NCBI GenBank assembly: GCA_958403205.1
Contig: CATXWM010000004.1
Span: 1 to 64,000, forward strand
DNA: 64,000 nt
Source of the DNA: an uncultured Collinsella sp.
GTDB taxonomy: Bacteria > Actinomycetota > Coriobacteriia > Coriobacteriales > Coriobacteriaceae
Reading direction: 5' to 3'
Every line of letters begins with the position of its first letter. Position 1 is the first letter of the stretch. Of this stretch, positions 32,704-41,083 are shown piece by piece. The notes beneath the pieces are model-generated. The model saw nothing but the letters and a program-made list of their open reading frames with translations. It was not told where the DNA came from and made no database searches. The position numbers and the translations under genes are program-made.

Positions 32704-33615
32704 CTATGCATCCACGTGAACGAGCAGACAACGGAGCGTGCCGGAGCAACCCTCGTAGGGGCGCTTACCGGCGCCGTAGCCGACGGCCTCGATGCGGTAG
32801 CGGGCCGGTAGGTGCTCGGACGTGCGCAGTGCGGCGACGATGGCGGCGCCCGTGGGCGTCACGAGCTCGCCGGCGACCGGTGCGGGCGTGAGGGCGATAT
32901 TGCCTGCTTGGCATAGGTTGATGACGGCGGGCACCGGGATGGGCATAAGGCCGTGGGCACAGTGGATGGTGCCGTGACCCTCGGAGAGCGACTCGACGAC
33001 AATGTCCTCGATACCCAGGTCATCGAGACAGATGGCGACCGAGCAGATGTCGACGATGGAGTCGATGGCGCCTACCTCGTGGAACATGACGGTCTCGGGC
33101 GTTTTGCCGTGGGCCTTGGCCTCGGCGGCGGCGAGCGCGGTAAAGATGGCGAGCGCGCGGCGCTTGGCGCCATCGCTTAACTGCGAGCCATCGATGATGG
33201 CGGTGACATCCGCCAAAGAACGGTGGTGATGGTGGTGGGTGTGGTGATGATCTTCGTGCTCATGGGCGTGGCCCTCATGGTCGTGCTCATGGCAGTGCTC
33301 GTGTTCGTGCTCACCATGGTCATGATGGTGGTGCTCGTGCTCGTGCTCGGCAGCTGCTTCGTTGCCGTAGAGCCAGGCCATATCGTGATCGTGGTTCTCG
33401 AGCTCCTCTGCCAGCTGAACGTCAAAGTCGCAGGCGTCGATGCCATGCTTGTTTACGCGTGTAACGGCAACCTCAAACCCGTCAACCGGCAGTGTGGCGA
33501 GCTGTTCGCGCAGGTGCTCCTCGCTGGCGCCCAGATCGAGCAGGGCCGCGACGGTCATGTCGCCGCTGATGCCCGAGGTGCCGTCGATGATAAGCGTGTG
33601 CTGATGATTGGACAT
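32704..33615 (-). CDS. larC: LarC-type nickel-insertion protein, N-terminal part only
   Basis: 303 residues of the LarC/DUF111 family, which inserts nickel into the pincer cofactor using CTP. The start LIIDGTSGISGDMTVAALLD and a late MPIPVPAVINL/GELVTPTGAAI match the family. A His-rich segment at about residues 88-135, with runs such as HEHEHHHHDHGEHEHEH, probably stores or delivers nickel. The chain stops soon after GYGAGKRP, where LarC1 ends in species that fuse LarC1 and LarC2; the CTP-binding LarC2 region is absent here and the tetR gene follows at once. Either LarC2 lies elsewhere or this protein works alone. Confidence 0.87.
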   Translation of the reverse strand: MSNHQHTLIIDGTSGISGDMTVAALLDLGASEEHLREQLATLPVDGFEVAVTRVNKHGIDACDFDVQLAEELENHDHDMAWLYGNEAAAEHEHEHHHHDHGEHEHEHCHEHDHEGHAHEHEDHHHTHHHHHRSLADVTAIIDGSQLSDGAKRRALAIFTALAAAEAKAHGKTPETVMFHEVGAIDSIVDICSVAICLDDLGIEDIVVESLSEGHGTIHCAHGLMPIPVPAVINLCQAGNIALTPAPVAGELVTPTGAAIVAALRTSEHLPARYRIEAVGYGAGKRPYEGCSGTLRCLLVHVDA

Positions 33616-33625
33616 GGAATGCTCC

Positions 33626-34408
33626 TTAGCGGGCGCGGGGTGTGCCGGCGTTCAGATGATTGATAAGACTTGCCTGGTAGGCGGCGCCAAAGCCGTTGTC
33701 GATATTGACGACCGAAACGCCGCTGGCACAGGAGTTGAGCATGGCGAGCAGCGCGGCTACGCCACCAAAACTTGCGCCGTAGCCAACGCTGGTGGGAACG
33801 GCGATGACCGGACAGCTCACCAGACCGCCGATAACGCTCGCCAGCGCGCCCTCCATGCCGGCGATGGCGATGACCACCTGCGCCTGGGCAAGTTCCTCGG
33901 CATGCGCGAGCAGGCGGTGCAGGCCGGCGACACCTACGTCGTAGAGGCGGTCGACCTCGTTGCCATAGAACTCGGCCGTCAACGCGGCTTCCTCGGCGAC
34001 GGGCAGGTCGCTCGTGCCGGCGCAGGCGACGACGATGCGTCCGTTGCCGGTAGGGGAGGGCTTGCCGCCCACGAGGGCGAGCTGCACGTCCGGGACATAT
34101 CCCAGGTCGATGCCGTTGCCGAGGAGCTCCGAGGTGCGGGCTGCCTTTTCGGCATCCAGGCGCGTGACCAGGATGCGCTCCTGGCCGGCATCGTGCAGCG
34201 CTTCGATAATGGCGGCAATCTGCTCGGCGGTTTTACCGGCGCCGTAGACAACCTCGCCGGCCCCCTGGCGCACCCCGCGCGAAAGATCGAGCTGCGCAAA
34301 ACCCAGATCGGCGGTCGGCGCCGTCTGGATGCGCGTGAGGGCATCGGCCGGCATAATGCTTCCGTCTGCCACGTCACTTAGCAATTGCTCAAGATCTCGT
34401 TTGTCCAT
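33626..34408 (-). CDS. larB: LarB, carboxylase for the nickel-pincer cofactor
   Basis: 260 residues. LarB carboxylates and hydrolyses nicotinic acid adenine dinucleotide, the first step to the LarA cofactor. It is related to the PurE fold, seen in VVACAGTSDLPVAEEAALTA, IAGMEGALASVIGGL and PVIAVPTSVGYGASFGGVAA. The ATG at 34408 (MDKRDLEQLL) follows GAAGGGAAC; the frame runs upstream to 34441 without a site. It is the first gene of larB-larC-tetR. LarE, the sulfur donor step, is not encoded in this window. Confidence 0.92.
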   Translation of the reverse strand: MDKRDLEQLLSDVADGSIMPADALTRIQTAPTADLGFAQLDLSRGVRQGAGEVVYGAGKTAEQIAAIIEALHDAGQERILVTRLDAEKAARTSELLGNGIDLGYVPDVQLALVGGKPSPTGNGRIVVACAGTSDLPVAEEAALTAEFYGNEVDRLYDVGVAGLHRLLAHAEELAQAQVVIAIAGMEGALASVIGGLVSCPVIAVPTSVGYGASFGGVAALLAMLNSCASGVSVVNIDNGFGAAYQASLINHLNAGTPRAR

Positions 34409-34452
34409 ATAAGTTCCCTTCGACGCAGAAAAGTTTAGCACGCGAAGGGTTG

Positions 34453-34500
34453 TTTCCGAACATTAGAGCATAATTGTTCGGAAATCTGACATGTCAGATT
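34453..34500 (-). promoter_or_regulatory. Two operator-like palindromes before larB
   Basis: TTTCCGAACA (34453-34462) and TGTTCGGAAA (34475-34484) form a 10-bp inverted repeat with a 12-bp spacer. AATCTGACATGTCAGATT (34483-34500) is a perfect 18-bp palindrome. Both lie 45-92 bp upstream of the larB start, where its promoter must be. The TetR-family product of the operon is the obvious candidate ligand. Confidence 0.6.
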
Positions 34501-34524
34501 AGATGAAGTTGTGAGGCAAACTGA

Positions 34525-35160
34525 CTAGTCACGCAGGATGATGTCCATGGCGAGCATCAGGTTGCGCTCGTCGATGGCAAACGGGGCGGCTTCGCGCGTC
34601 TTGGGCTTGGCGCAAAATGCGATGCCCGTGCCCGCGGCCTGAATCATGGGGATATCGTTGGCGCCGTCGCCGATCGCGACGGTATGGGCCATGTCGACAC
34701 CGCACTCAACTGCCCAGTCCAGCAGCCGGATGAGCTTGGACTCCTTGGTCACGATGTCTGCCGCCAGCTTACCGGTGAGCTTGCCGTCCACGACCTCCAA
34801 GCGGTTCGCGAGACAAAAGTCGATGCCCGCGGCGGTCACGATCTTATCGGCGACCTCGTGAAAGCCGCCACTCACGACGCCGACCTTCCAGCCCTTGCTG
34901 TGCGCCGAGCGCACAAGCTCCAGCGCGCCGGGGGTAAACGTCACGCGCTCAAAGGTGCGCTCGAACACGCTCTCGTCCAAGCCGGCAAGCAGCCCCACGC
35001 GTTCCTCGAGCGCCTGCTTAAAGTCGAGCTCGCCGCGCATGGCGCGCTCGGTGATCTTCGCCACTTGCTCGCCTACGCCGGCCTCCTCGCCCAACAGGTC
35101 GATGACCTCCTGGTTGATGAGGGTGGAGTCGATATCCATAACGATGAGGCGTGCAGTCAT
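34525..35160 (-). CDS. serB: Phosphoserine phosphatase SerB
   Basis: A 211-residue HAD-superfamily phosphatase for the last step of serine synthesis. It has the nucleophile motif MDIDSTLI (Asp9, Asp11), the SGGFHEVADKI serine motif, a conserved Lys in TKESKLIRLLDW, and GDGANDIPMIQAAG for magnesium. It lacks the N-terminal ACT domain of longer SerB proteins. Ends and spacing indicate a single-gene unit; the larB promoter lies between it and larB. Confidence 0.93.
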   Translation of the reverse strand: MTARLIVMDIDSTLINQEVIDLLGEEAGVGEQVAKITERAMRGELDFKQALEERVGLLAGLDESVFERTFERVTFTPGALELVRSAHSKGWKVGVVSGGFHEVADKIVTAAGIDFCLANRLEVVDGKLTGKLAADIVTKESKLIRLLDWAVECGVDMAHTVAIGDGANDIPMIQAAGTGIAFCAKPKTREAAPFAIDERNLMLAMDIILRD

Positions 35161-35353
35161 GGCGGGCCTTTCCGAGTGCAGTTATATTGGGGCACATTGT
35201 CGCACGCGGCGCGCCTTGGCGACGGCCGCGGTGCGTCAATTGTTTCGTCTCCGTCAAGTCTTTGGGCAGGAGCCACTTTTCCGCGGCACATCGACACAGG
35301 TGCGATAAGATAGAACGCCATGTCTGGCTGCGCGGTTTACGCAGGCTGGGCAA

Positions 35354-35395
35354 ATCTGTACGACGCCGCCCGGAACGACACGGGGCGGCACAGAT
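35354..35395 (+). promoter_or_regulatory. Leader hairpin before aspS
   Basis: ATCTGT pairs with ACAGAT outside GCCGCCC with GGGCGGC; the left side has a 5-nt bulge. The stem ends 7 nt before the ribosome site (AAGGAGG). It may affect translation or RNA stability. No T-box consensus is visible. Confidence 0.4.
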
Positions 35396-35416
35396 CCATA
35401 AAGGAGGATCACTGGT

Positions 35417-37204
35417 ATGAGCCAGACCCGTCCCATCGACGAGCATTCCATGCACACCCGTACCTGCGGCGAGCTTCGCCGCGAGAACGTGGGCGAAGAG
35501 GTCACCCTCACCGGTTGGGTGAGCCGTCGTCGTGACCACGGCGGCCTTATTTTCTGCGACCTTCGTGACCGCGAGGGCATCACTCAGCTCACCTTCGACC
35601 CCGAGCACTCCGACGGCGACGCCTTTAAGATCGCCGAGACCATGCGTCCCGAGTGGCCCATCAAGATCCACGGCGTCGTGCGCTCCCGTGGCGAGGAGAC
35701 CACCAACACTAAGCTCGCGACCGGCGAGATTGAGGTCCTGACCGACCACGCCGAGGTACTCAACACGTCCGTCACCCCGCCGTTCCAGATCGAGGACGGC
35801 ATCGAGACCAGCGAGGACACCCGCCTGCGCTATCGCTATCTGGACCTCCGCCGTCCCGAGATGATGGCCAACCTCAAGCTGCGCTCCGACTTCACCTTTG
35901 CCATTCGCGAGGCGCTGCACAACCGTGAGTTCATGGAGGTTGAGACGCCCTCCCTGTTTAAGTCCACGCCCGAGGGCGCCCGTGACTTCATCGTTCCCAG
36001 CCGTATTCAGCCGGGTAACTTCTACGCCCTGCCGCAGTCCCCGCAGCTCCTGAAGCAGCTGCTTATGGTCGGTGGCGTTGAGCGCTACTACCAGGTTGCC
36101 AAGTGCTTCCGCGACGAGGACCTGCGTGCCGACCGTCAGCCCGAGTTCACCCAGGTCGATATCGAGATGTCCTTCGTGGACCAGAACGATGTCATGAGCG
36201 CGCTCGAAGAGGTTCTTGCCGATGCCTTCGGCCGCATGGGTGTCGAGATGCCCACGCCGCTGCGTCGTATGAACTACTGGGATGCCATGGACACCTATGG
36301 CTCCGACAAGCCCGATACCCGCTATGGCATGCACCTGGTCGACCTGACCGACATCTTCGCCAACTCCAAGTTCAAGGTCTTTGCGACTGCCGCAAACGAG
36401 GAGGGCTCTGTCGTCAAGGCCATCAACGCCAAGGGCGCCGGTGCCTGGGCACGTGCCAAGATCGATAAGCTTGCTGGCGTGGCCTCCACGTTTGGCGCCA
36501 AGGGTCTGGCCTGGATCGCCTTCCGCGAGGATGGCTCCATCAACAGCCCCATCGTCAAGTTCTTCTCGGACGAGGAGATGGCGGCTCTGCGCGAGCGCAT
36601 GGACGTCGAGCCCGGCGACCTTGTGATGTTTGCCGCCGGCCCGCGCCTGCTCTCTGACGAGATCCTGGGCGGCATGCGTTCCCACATGGCCAACGCGCTC
36701 GAGATCAAGCGCGAGGGCCACGACTTCCTGTGGGTCGTCAACTTCCCGCTGTTCCACTGGGATGAGGACCGTAAGGCCTATGCCGCCGAGCACCAGCCCT
36801 TCACCCTGCCGACCGAGACCGACATCGCCAAGATCGAGGCCGACCCGTTGGCAGCCGGTTCTTGCACCTACGACTTTGTCATGGACGGCTTTGAGGCCGG
36901 CGGCGGCGGTATGCGTATCCACAACGCCGAGATGCAGATGTCCATGCTCAAGCTCCTGGGCTTTACCGAGGAGCGCGCCGAGTCTCAGTTTGGCTTCCTC
37001 ATGGAGGCTCTCAAGTTTGGTGCGCCCCCGATGGGCGGTTTCGCTCTGGGCCTGGACCGCGTGTGCATGCTGCTCACCGGCTCCGACTCCATCCGCGACG
37101 TCATGGCGTTCCCCAAGACGGCCAGCGGCTCCGACCTCATGTCGGGCGCCCCGAGTGCCGTTAGTGGCGCCCAGCTCAAGGACGTCAGCCTGCGTCTGAT
37201 GTAG
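35417..37204 (+). CDS. aspS: Aspartyl-tRNA synthetase
   Basis: A class II synthetase of 595 residues with the bacterial-type GAD insertion. The N-terminal OB fold is GWVSRRRDHGGLIFCDLRDR. Motif 2 includes CFRDEDLRADRQPEFTQVD, and motif 3 includes GFALGLDRVCMLL. The central GAD domain contains KGAGAWARAKIDK. It charges tRNA-Asp. The ATG at 35417 follows AAAGGAGG. Whether it is discriminating or also charges tRNA-Asn cannot be decided from this window. Confidence 0.97.
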   Translation: MSQTRPIDEHSMHTRTCGELRRENVGEEVTLTGWVSRRRDHGGLIFCDLRDREGITQLTFDPEHSDGDAFKIAETMRPEWPIKIHGVVRSRGEETTNTKLATGEIEVLTDHAEVLNTSVTPPFQIEDGIETSEDTRLRYRYLDLRRPEMMANLKLRSDFTFAIREALHNREFMEVETPSLFKSTPEGARDFIVPSRIQPGNFYALPQSPQLLKQLLMVGGVERYYQVAKCFRDEDLRADRQPEFTQVDIEMSFVDQNDVMSALEEVLADAFGRMGVEMPTPLRRMNYWDAMDTYGSDKPDTRYGMHLVDLTDIFANSKFKVFATAANEEGSVVKAINAKGAGAWARAKIDKLAGVASTFGAKGLAWIAFREDGSINSPIVKFFSDEEMAALRERMDVEPGDLVMFAAGPRLLSDEILGGMRSHMANALEIKREGHDFLWVVNFPLFHWDEDRKAYAAEHQPFTLPTETDIAKIEADPLAAGSCTYDFVMDGFEAGGGGMRIHNAEMQMSMLKLLGFTEERAESQFGFLMEALKFGAPPMGGFALGLDRVCMLLTGSDSIRDVMAFPKTASGSDLMSGAPSAVSGAQLKDVSLRLM

Positions 37205-37227
37205 GGAAGCGGCTACATATTGCCTGT

Positions 37228-37262
37228 AACGAGGGAAGGACGCGTGCCTTCCCTCGTTTTTT
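37228..37262 (+). terminator. Terminator of aspS
   Basis: A 12-bp stem AACGAGGGAAGG with CCTTCCCTCGTT, followed by TTTT. Confidence 0.9.
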
Positions 37263-37303
37263 ATGCGCCGAGGTTGTGAGGGCATAGGGTGACCGGACAT
37301 CGC

Positions 37304-37473
37304 GGAAAGTGCGTCCCGGAATCTGCGTCCAGAACGGGTCGCGCTTTCCCAAAGGAGGTCCTCTGGGAAAGCGCGACCCAGAATCCAGCCAAATAACGGG
37401 ACGCGCTTTCCGGTTGAGCCTTCTGGCGGAAACTGTGTCCCATCATTGACGCTCGAAATGGGATGCGGTTTCC
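37304..37473. repeat. Six-copy alternating inverted motif array between aspS and ptsH
   Basis: A motif close to GGAAAGCGCGTCCC occurs at 37304-37317 (+), 37336-37350 (-), 37365-37379 (+), 37398-37411 (-), 37428-37441 (+) and 37460-37473 (-). Orientation alternates strictly, so the units form nested or neighbouring hairpins; the central pair is a perfect 15-bp inverted repeat around a 14-nt spacer. There is no reading frame or U-tract. It occupies the 300-bp gap before ptsH. Confidence 0.85.
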
Positions 37474-37560
37474 GTCCCACCCTCAACAAGCATCTAACGC
37501 TACAATAACTACCACGTGGCTGGGTTTGCCGGCCGAATGTGCGATGTCGTGGGAGGGGAC

Positions 37561-37809
37561 ATGGTCGAGTTTACAAAGACGATTAAAGATCCGTTGGGAT
37601 TACATGCCCGCCCGGTTGCGCTGCTCTATGACATCATTGCCAAGCATCGTAGCGACGTGTCAGTCAACATCGGCGATCGCCACACGGATGGCCGCGATGT
37701 CATGGGACTCATGGCTCTCTACGGCGAGTGCGGCGAGGATGTCGTGTTCCGCGTTTCGGGCGTGGATGAGGCTTCCTGCGTCACGTCGATCAGAAACCTC
37801 TCGCTCTAA
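37561..37809 (+). CDS. ptsH: HPr-like phosphocarrier protein
   Basis: 82 residues. HPr carries phosphate from Enzyme I to sugar-specific EIIA proteins in the PTS. The active-site His15 is intact (LGLHARPVA). Position 46, where Firmicutes HPr has the regulatory Ser, is Asp here (GRDVMGLM, Asp46), so it cannot be phosphorylated at that site and carries a permanent negative charge. The ATG at 37561 follows GGAGGGG. No ptsI is adjacent. It stands alone with a strong terminator, behind an unusual repeat array. Confidence 0.9.
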   Translation: MVEFTKTIKDPLGLHARPVALLYDIIAKHRSDVSVNIGDRHTDGRDVMGLMALYGECGEDVVFRVSGVDEASCVTSIRNLSL

Positions 37810-37817
37810 GCGTGACA

Positions 37818-37855
37818 GGGCGCGGCAAAGGACAGCTCTTTGCCGCGCCCTTTTG
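37818..37855 (+). terminator. Terminator of ptsH
   Basis: GGGCGCGGCAAAG pairs with CTTTGCCGCGCCC (13 bp), followed by TTTTG. Confidence 0.92.
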
Positions 37856-37901
37856 TTTCGTATAGGAAACTTTTTCGAAATCTGAATGGGGACCCTTTCC
37901 A

Positions 37902-37955
37902 AAAAGTTAACCACGTGTTAGTTTACTATAGCGAACATAGGCGTGGTTAACTTTT
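37902..37955 (+). promoter_or_regulatory. Operator-like inverted repeat before feoA
   Basis: AAAAGTTAACCACG (37902-37915) and CGTGGTTAACTTTT (37942-37955) form a perfect 14-bp inverted repeat with a 26-bp spacer that includes a TACTAT box. It lies 42 bp before the first feoA. An iron-responsive repressor of the DtxR or Fur type is the likely ligand (inference). Confidence 0.6.
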
Positions 37956-37997
37956 ACCGTGTCGATGTTGAGGACGAACTGACGTTAGGAGCCACTC

Positions 37998-38240
37998 ATG
38001 TCTTGCGGACCGCAGATGCCGGCCATGCCGCTTTCGATGGTAAAAGCGGGCGAAACCGTGCGCGTGTCTCGTGTAAAGGGCAATGAGGATATGAAGCACC
38101 ACCTCAAGGACCTCGGCTTTGTCGAGGGCAGCGAAATCCACGTGGTGAGCTCGAGTGGCGCCAATATCATCGTCACTGTGCTGGGCGCACGCTTTGGTAT
38201 CGATTCCAAGGTTGCCATGCACATCATGACCGTCGGTTAG
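37998..38240 (+). CDS. feoA: FeoA-family protein, first copy
   Basis: An 80-residue SH3-like cytoplasmic protein that assists FeoB in ferrous iron uptake. Typical features are MKHHLKDLGFVEGSEIHVVS and GARFGIDSKVAMHIMTV. It has an extra N-terminal stretch MSCGPQMPAMPLSMV with a cysteine. It starts after TTAGGAG and leads feoA-feoA-feoB. Confidence 0.92.
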   Translation: MSCGPQMPAMPLSMVKAGETVRVSRVKGNEDMKHHLKDLGFVEGSEIHVVSSSGANIIVTVLGARFGIDSKVAMHIMTVG

Positions 38241-38280
38241 TCGACGGTATTTCTGTACGCACTGAAAGGGGGACAAGTAA

Positions 38281-38502
38281 ATGAAGACGTTGGGTGACGT
38301 TAAGGTGGGCGAGAGCTCCACCATCGTCAAGCTTCACGGTGAGGGTGCGCTTCGCCGCCACCTTATGGACCTGGGGCTCATCAAGGGCACTTCGTTCAAG
38401 GTCGTAAAGGTTGCACCGCTCGGTGATCCGGTCGAGATCAACGTGCGCGGCTACGAGCTTTCCATCCGCAAGGAGGAGGCCGCCGTCGTCGAGGTCCAGT
38501 AA
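38281..38502 (+). CDS. feoA: FeoA-family protein, second copy
   Basis: A 73-residue second FeoA (ALRRHLMDLGLIKGTSFKVV, then VNVRGYELSIRKEEA-type ending). It lies 40 bp after the first copy with a GAAAGGGGG site. Tandem FeoA proteins may form a mixed complex with FeoB (inference). Confidence 0.92.
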   Translation: MKTLGDVKVGESSTIVKLHGEGALRRHLMDLGLIKGTSFKVVKVAPLGDPVEINVRGYELSIRKEEAAVVEVQ

Positions 38503-38520
38503 GGACTCGCGGCGCATATT

Positions 38521-38557
38521 TCTGCAGATAAAGTTAGGTTTTTCTAACTTAATGCAG
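38521..38557 (+). promoter_or_regulatory. Second inverted repeat, between feoA and feoB
   Basis: AAGTTAG (38531-38537) and CTAACTT (38544-38550) flank a 6-bp spacer; CTGCA/TGCAG extends the symmetry outward. GTTA is shared with the repeat before the first feoA. It may be an operator for internal transcription of feoB. Confidence 0.5.
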
Positions 38558-38625
38558 CGTCTTTGAAGCACATTATCCAGCCTGCGCGGAGAAAGCAGCG
38601 CGGGCACACAAGGAAGAAGGATTGA

Positions 38626-40953
38626 ATGGCGGATTCTCAGATCCATGTCGCGCTGGCGGGCAACCCCAACTGCGGCAAGACCACGCTTTTCAACCTGATC
38701 ACCGGCGCCAACGGCTACGTTGGCAACTGGCCCGGCGTCACGGTTGAGAAAAAGGAAGCCAAGCTCCTAAGCGACAAGAACGTTACCATCACGGACCTCC
38801 CTGGCATCTACTCGCTTTCCCCCTACAGCCCCGAGGAGCAATGCTCGCGCGATTACCTCATGAGCGGCGAGCCCGATGTTGTCGTCCAAGTCGTCGATGC
38901 CACCAACCTTGAGCGTAACCTGTACCTGGCGCTTCAGGTTATCGAGACCGGCCTGCCTGTGGTCGTTGCCCTCAACATGGCCGACCTGGTCGAGAAGAAC
39001 GGCGATAAGATCGATACGGACAAGCTCTCCAAGAAGCTCGGTTGCCCGGTCATGATGATCTCCGCTCTTAAGAACAAGGGCATCACGGAGCTGTTCGATC
39101 AGGTCAAGAAGTCCGCTGCTTCTAAGGGCCAGGTGCCGGAGCACAAGTTCGATTCCTCCATCGAGGACGTTCTGGATCACATCGAGAATAACCTGCCTGC
39201 GAGCGTTCCCGCCAACAAGCGTCGCTACTACGCCGTCAAGCTGTTTGAGCGCGATGCAGACGCCTGCAAGCTCATCAACCTCACCAAGGAGAAGGCCGCT
39301 CGCGTGGAGGAGCTGGTCGCCCAGTGCGAGCAGGACTGCGACGACGATGCCGAGTCCATCATCACCGGTGAGCGCTATGGCGTCATCGCGCACATCATCG
39401 ATGAGTGCCTCACTAAGGCTCCGGCCAAGATGAGCACCTCCGAGAAGATCGACCGCGTGGTTACCAACCGTATCCTGGGTCTGCCGATCTTTGTGGTCAT
39501 CATGTTCTGCGTGTACTACATCGCCGTTTCTACCTTGGGCGGCACGGTGACCGACTTCACCAACGACCAGCTCTTCGGTACCGACGGTTGGTACGTGCTC
39601 GGTCAGGGCCGCGACGCCTACGACGCGGCCGTCGAGGCTGCGGGCGACGACGCAGACTCGGTCGACCCGGCGCAGTACGGCCCCTATGTCCCCGGCATCA
39701 CCACCGTGGTGCACGATGCCCTCGTGGCGGGCGGCACCGAGGACGGTGGCCTGGTCGATTCGCTGGTCTGCGACGGCATCGTCGGCGGCCTGGGCGCCAT
39801 CTTCGGCTTTGTGCCGCAGATGTTCCTGCTGTTCGTCATGCTGTCCTTCCTGGAGGACTGCGGCTACATGGCCCGCGTCGCCTTCATCATGGACCGCGTG
39901 TTCCGCCGCTTTGGCCTGTCCGGTAAGTCCTTCATTCCTATGCTCGTGTCTTCGGGCTGCGGCGTCCCCGGCGTCATGGCCACCAAGACCATCGAGAACG
40001 AGAAGGACCGCCGCATGACGGTCATGACCACCACGTTCATTCCCTGTGGCGCCAAGCTGCCGATCATCGCCCTGCTCATGGGCTCCATCATCGGCGATTC
40101 TTCCACCACCGCCGCGTGGATCAGCCCGCTCTTCTACTTCCTGGGCGTCTTTGCCGTCATCGCCTCGGGCCTCATGCTCAAGAAGACCAAGCTCTTCGCC
40201 GGCCGCCCGACGCCGTTCGTTATGGAGCTTCCTGCCTACCACTTCCCGGCGATCCGCTCTTGGGCGCTGCACGTGTGGGAGCGCTGCTGGGCCTTTATCA
40301 AGAAGGCCGGCACGGTCATCTTCGCGTCCACTGTCGTGGTTTGGTTCCTGTCCAACTTTGGTAGCTACAACGGTTCCTTTGGCTTCCTGCCTGCGATGGA
40401 CGGCATCCCCGAGGAGTTCATGGACTACTCCGTGCTTGCCATGCTCGGCAACCTGGTCGCTTGGATCTTCGCCCCGCTCGGCTTTAGCACCTGGCAGGCA
40501 ACCGCGCTGACTGTCTCTGGCCTCGTCGCCAAGGAGAACGTCGTTGCCACCGCCGGCTCGCTGCTGTCCGTCGCCGACGCGGGCGAGACCGACCCGAGCC
40601 TGTGGACCGCGTTTGCCGGCATGTTCCCCACCATGGGCGCCTGCGTTGCCTTCGGCGCGTTCAACCTGCTGTGCGCTCCGTGCTTTGCCGCTATGGGTAC
40701 CATCCGCAACCAGATGGATTCCGGCAAGTGGACCGCGATTGCCCTCGGCTACGAGTGCGCCTTCGCTTGGGTGATCGGCCTGTTCATCAACCAGTTCTAT
40801 AACCTGCTTGTCCTTGGGCAGTTTGGCTTCTGGACGGTTGTGGCTATCGTGCTGCTGGTCGCGATGCTCTTCCAGATTTTCCGTCCTATGCCCAAGCACG
40901 CTTGGACCGACGAGGACGAGACCAACACTGCTTCCACTGCAGTTTCCGCCTAA
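38626..40953 (+). CDS. feoB: Ferrous iron transporter FeoB
   Basis: A 775-residue membrane protein. The N-terminal G domain has G1 GNPNCGKTTLF, G3 DLPGIYSLSPYSPEE and G4 NMAD. Two gate domains follow, with conserved Cys in VSSGCGVPGVMATK and FIPCGAKLPII, giving about ten helices. A hydrophilic insert of about 60 residues (about 320-385, rich in Asp, Gly and Ala) separates the first helix from the core. FeoB imports Fe(II) under anaerobic conditions. A strong terminator follows. Confidence 0.96.
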   Translation: MADSQIHVALAGNPNCGKTTLFNLITGANGYVGNWPGVTVEKKEAKLLSDKNVTITDLPGIYSLSPYSPEEQCSRDYLMSGEPDVVVQVVDATNLERNLYLALQVIETGLPVVVALNMADLVEKNGDKIDTDKLSKKLGCPVMMISALKNKGITELFDQVKKSAASKGQVPEHKFDSSIEDVLDHIENNLPASVPANKRRYYAVKLFERDADACKLINLTKEKAARVEELVAQCEQDCDDDAESIITGERYGVIAHIIDECLTKAPAKMSTSEKIDRVVTNRILGLPIFVVIMFCVYYIAVSTLGGTVTDFTNDQLFGTDGWYVLGQGRDAYDAAVEAAGDDADSVDPAQYGPYVPGITTVVHDALVAGGTEDGGLVDSLVCDGIVGGLGAIFGFVPQMFLLFVMLSFLEDCGYMARVAFIMDRVFRRFGLSGKSFIPMLVSSGCGVPGVMATKTIENEKDRRMTVMTTTFIPCGAKLPIIALLMGSIIGDSSTTAAWISPLFYFLGVFAVIASGLMLKKTKLFAGRPTPFVMELPAYHFPAIRSWALHVWERCWAFIKKAGTVIFASTVVVWFLSNFGSYNGSFGFLPAMDGIPEEFMDYSVLAMLGNLVAWIFAPLGFSTWQATALTVSGLVAKENVVATAGSLLSVADAGETDPSLWTAFAGMFPTMGACVAFGAFNLLCAPCFAAMGTIRNQMDSGKWTAIALGYECAFAWVIGLFINQFYNLLVLGQFGFWTVVAIVLLVAMLFQIFRPMPKHAWTDEDETNTASTAVSA

Positions 40954-40982
40954 GTCCGAATAAGGATCAACCCCTTTCCACG

Positions 40983-41018
40983 AGCCCGGGTGTCTCAGTG
41001 ACACTCGGGCTTTTGTTT
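40983..41018 (+). terminator. Terminator of the feo operon
   Basis: AGCCCGGGTGTC pairs with GACACTCGGGCT (one mismatch) around TCAGT, followed by TTTGTTTT. Confidence 0.85.
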
Positions 41019-41083
41019 TAACCGCTAGGCAATTTCGTTATAATCGACGTCCGCAAATCGATTCATTATGTTGGAGAATCCAT

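Noticed and set aside
32700..32760. Programmed frameshift joining larC to a LarC2 domain
   Set aside because: The tetR gene begins two bases after the larC stop, and no LarC2-like sequence is readable in any frame.
35161..35416. T-box riboswitch upstream of aspS
   Set aside because: A leader hairpin exists, but there is no T-box bulge sequence TGGNACCGCG and no antiterminator/terminator pair.
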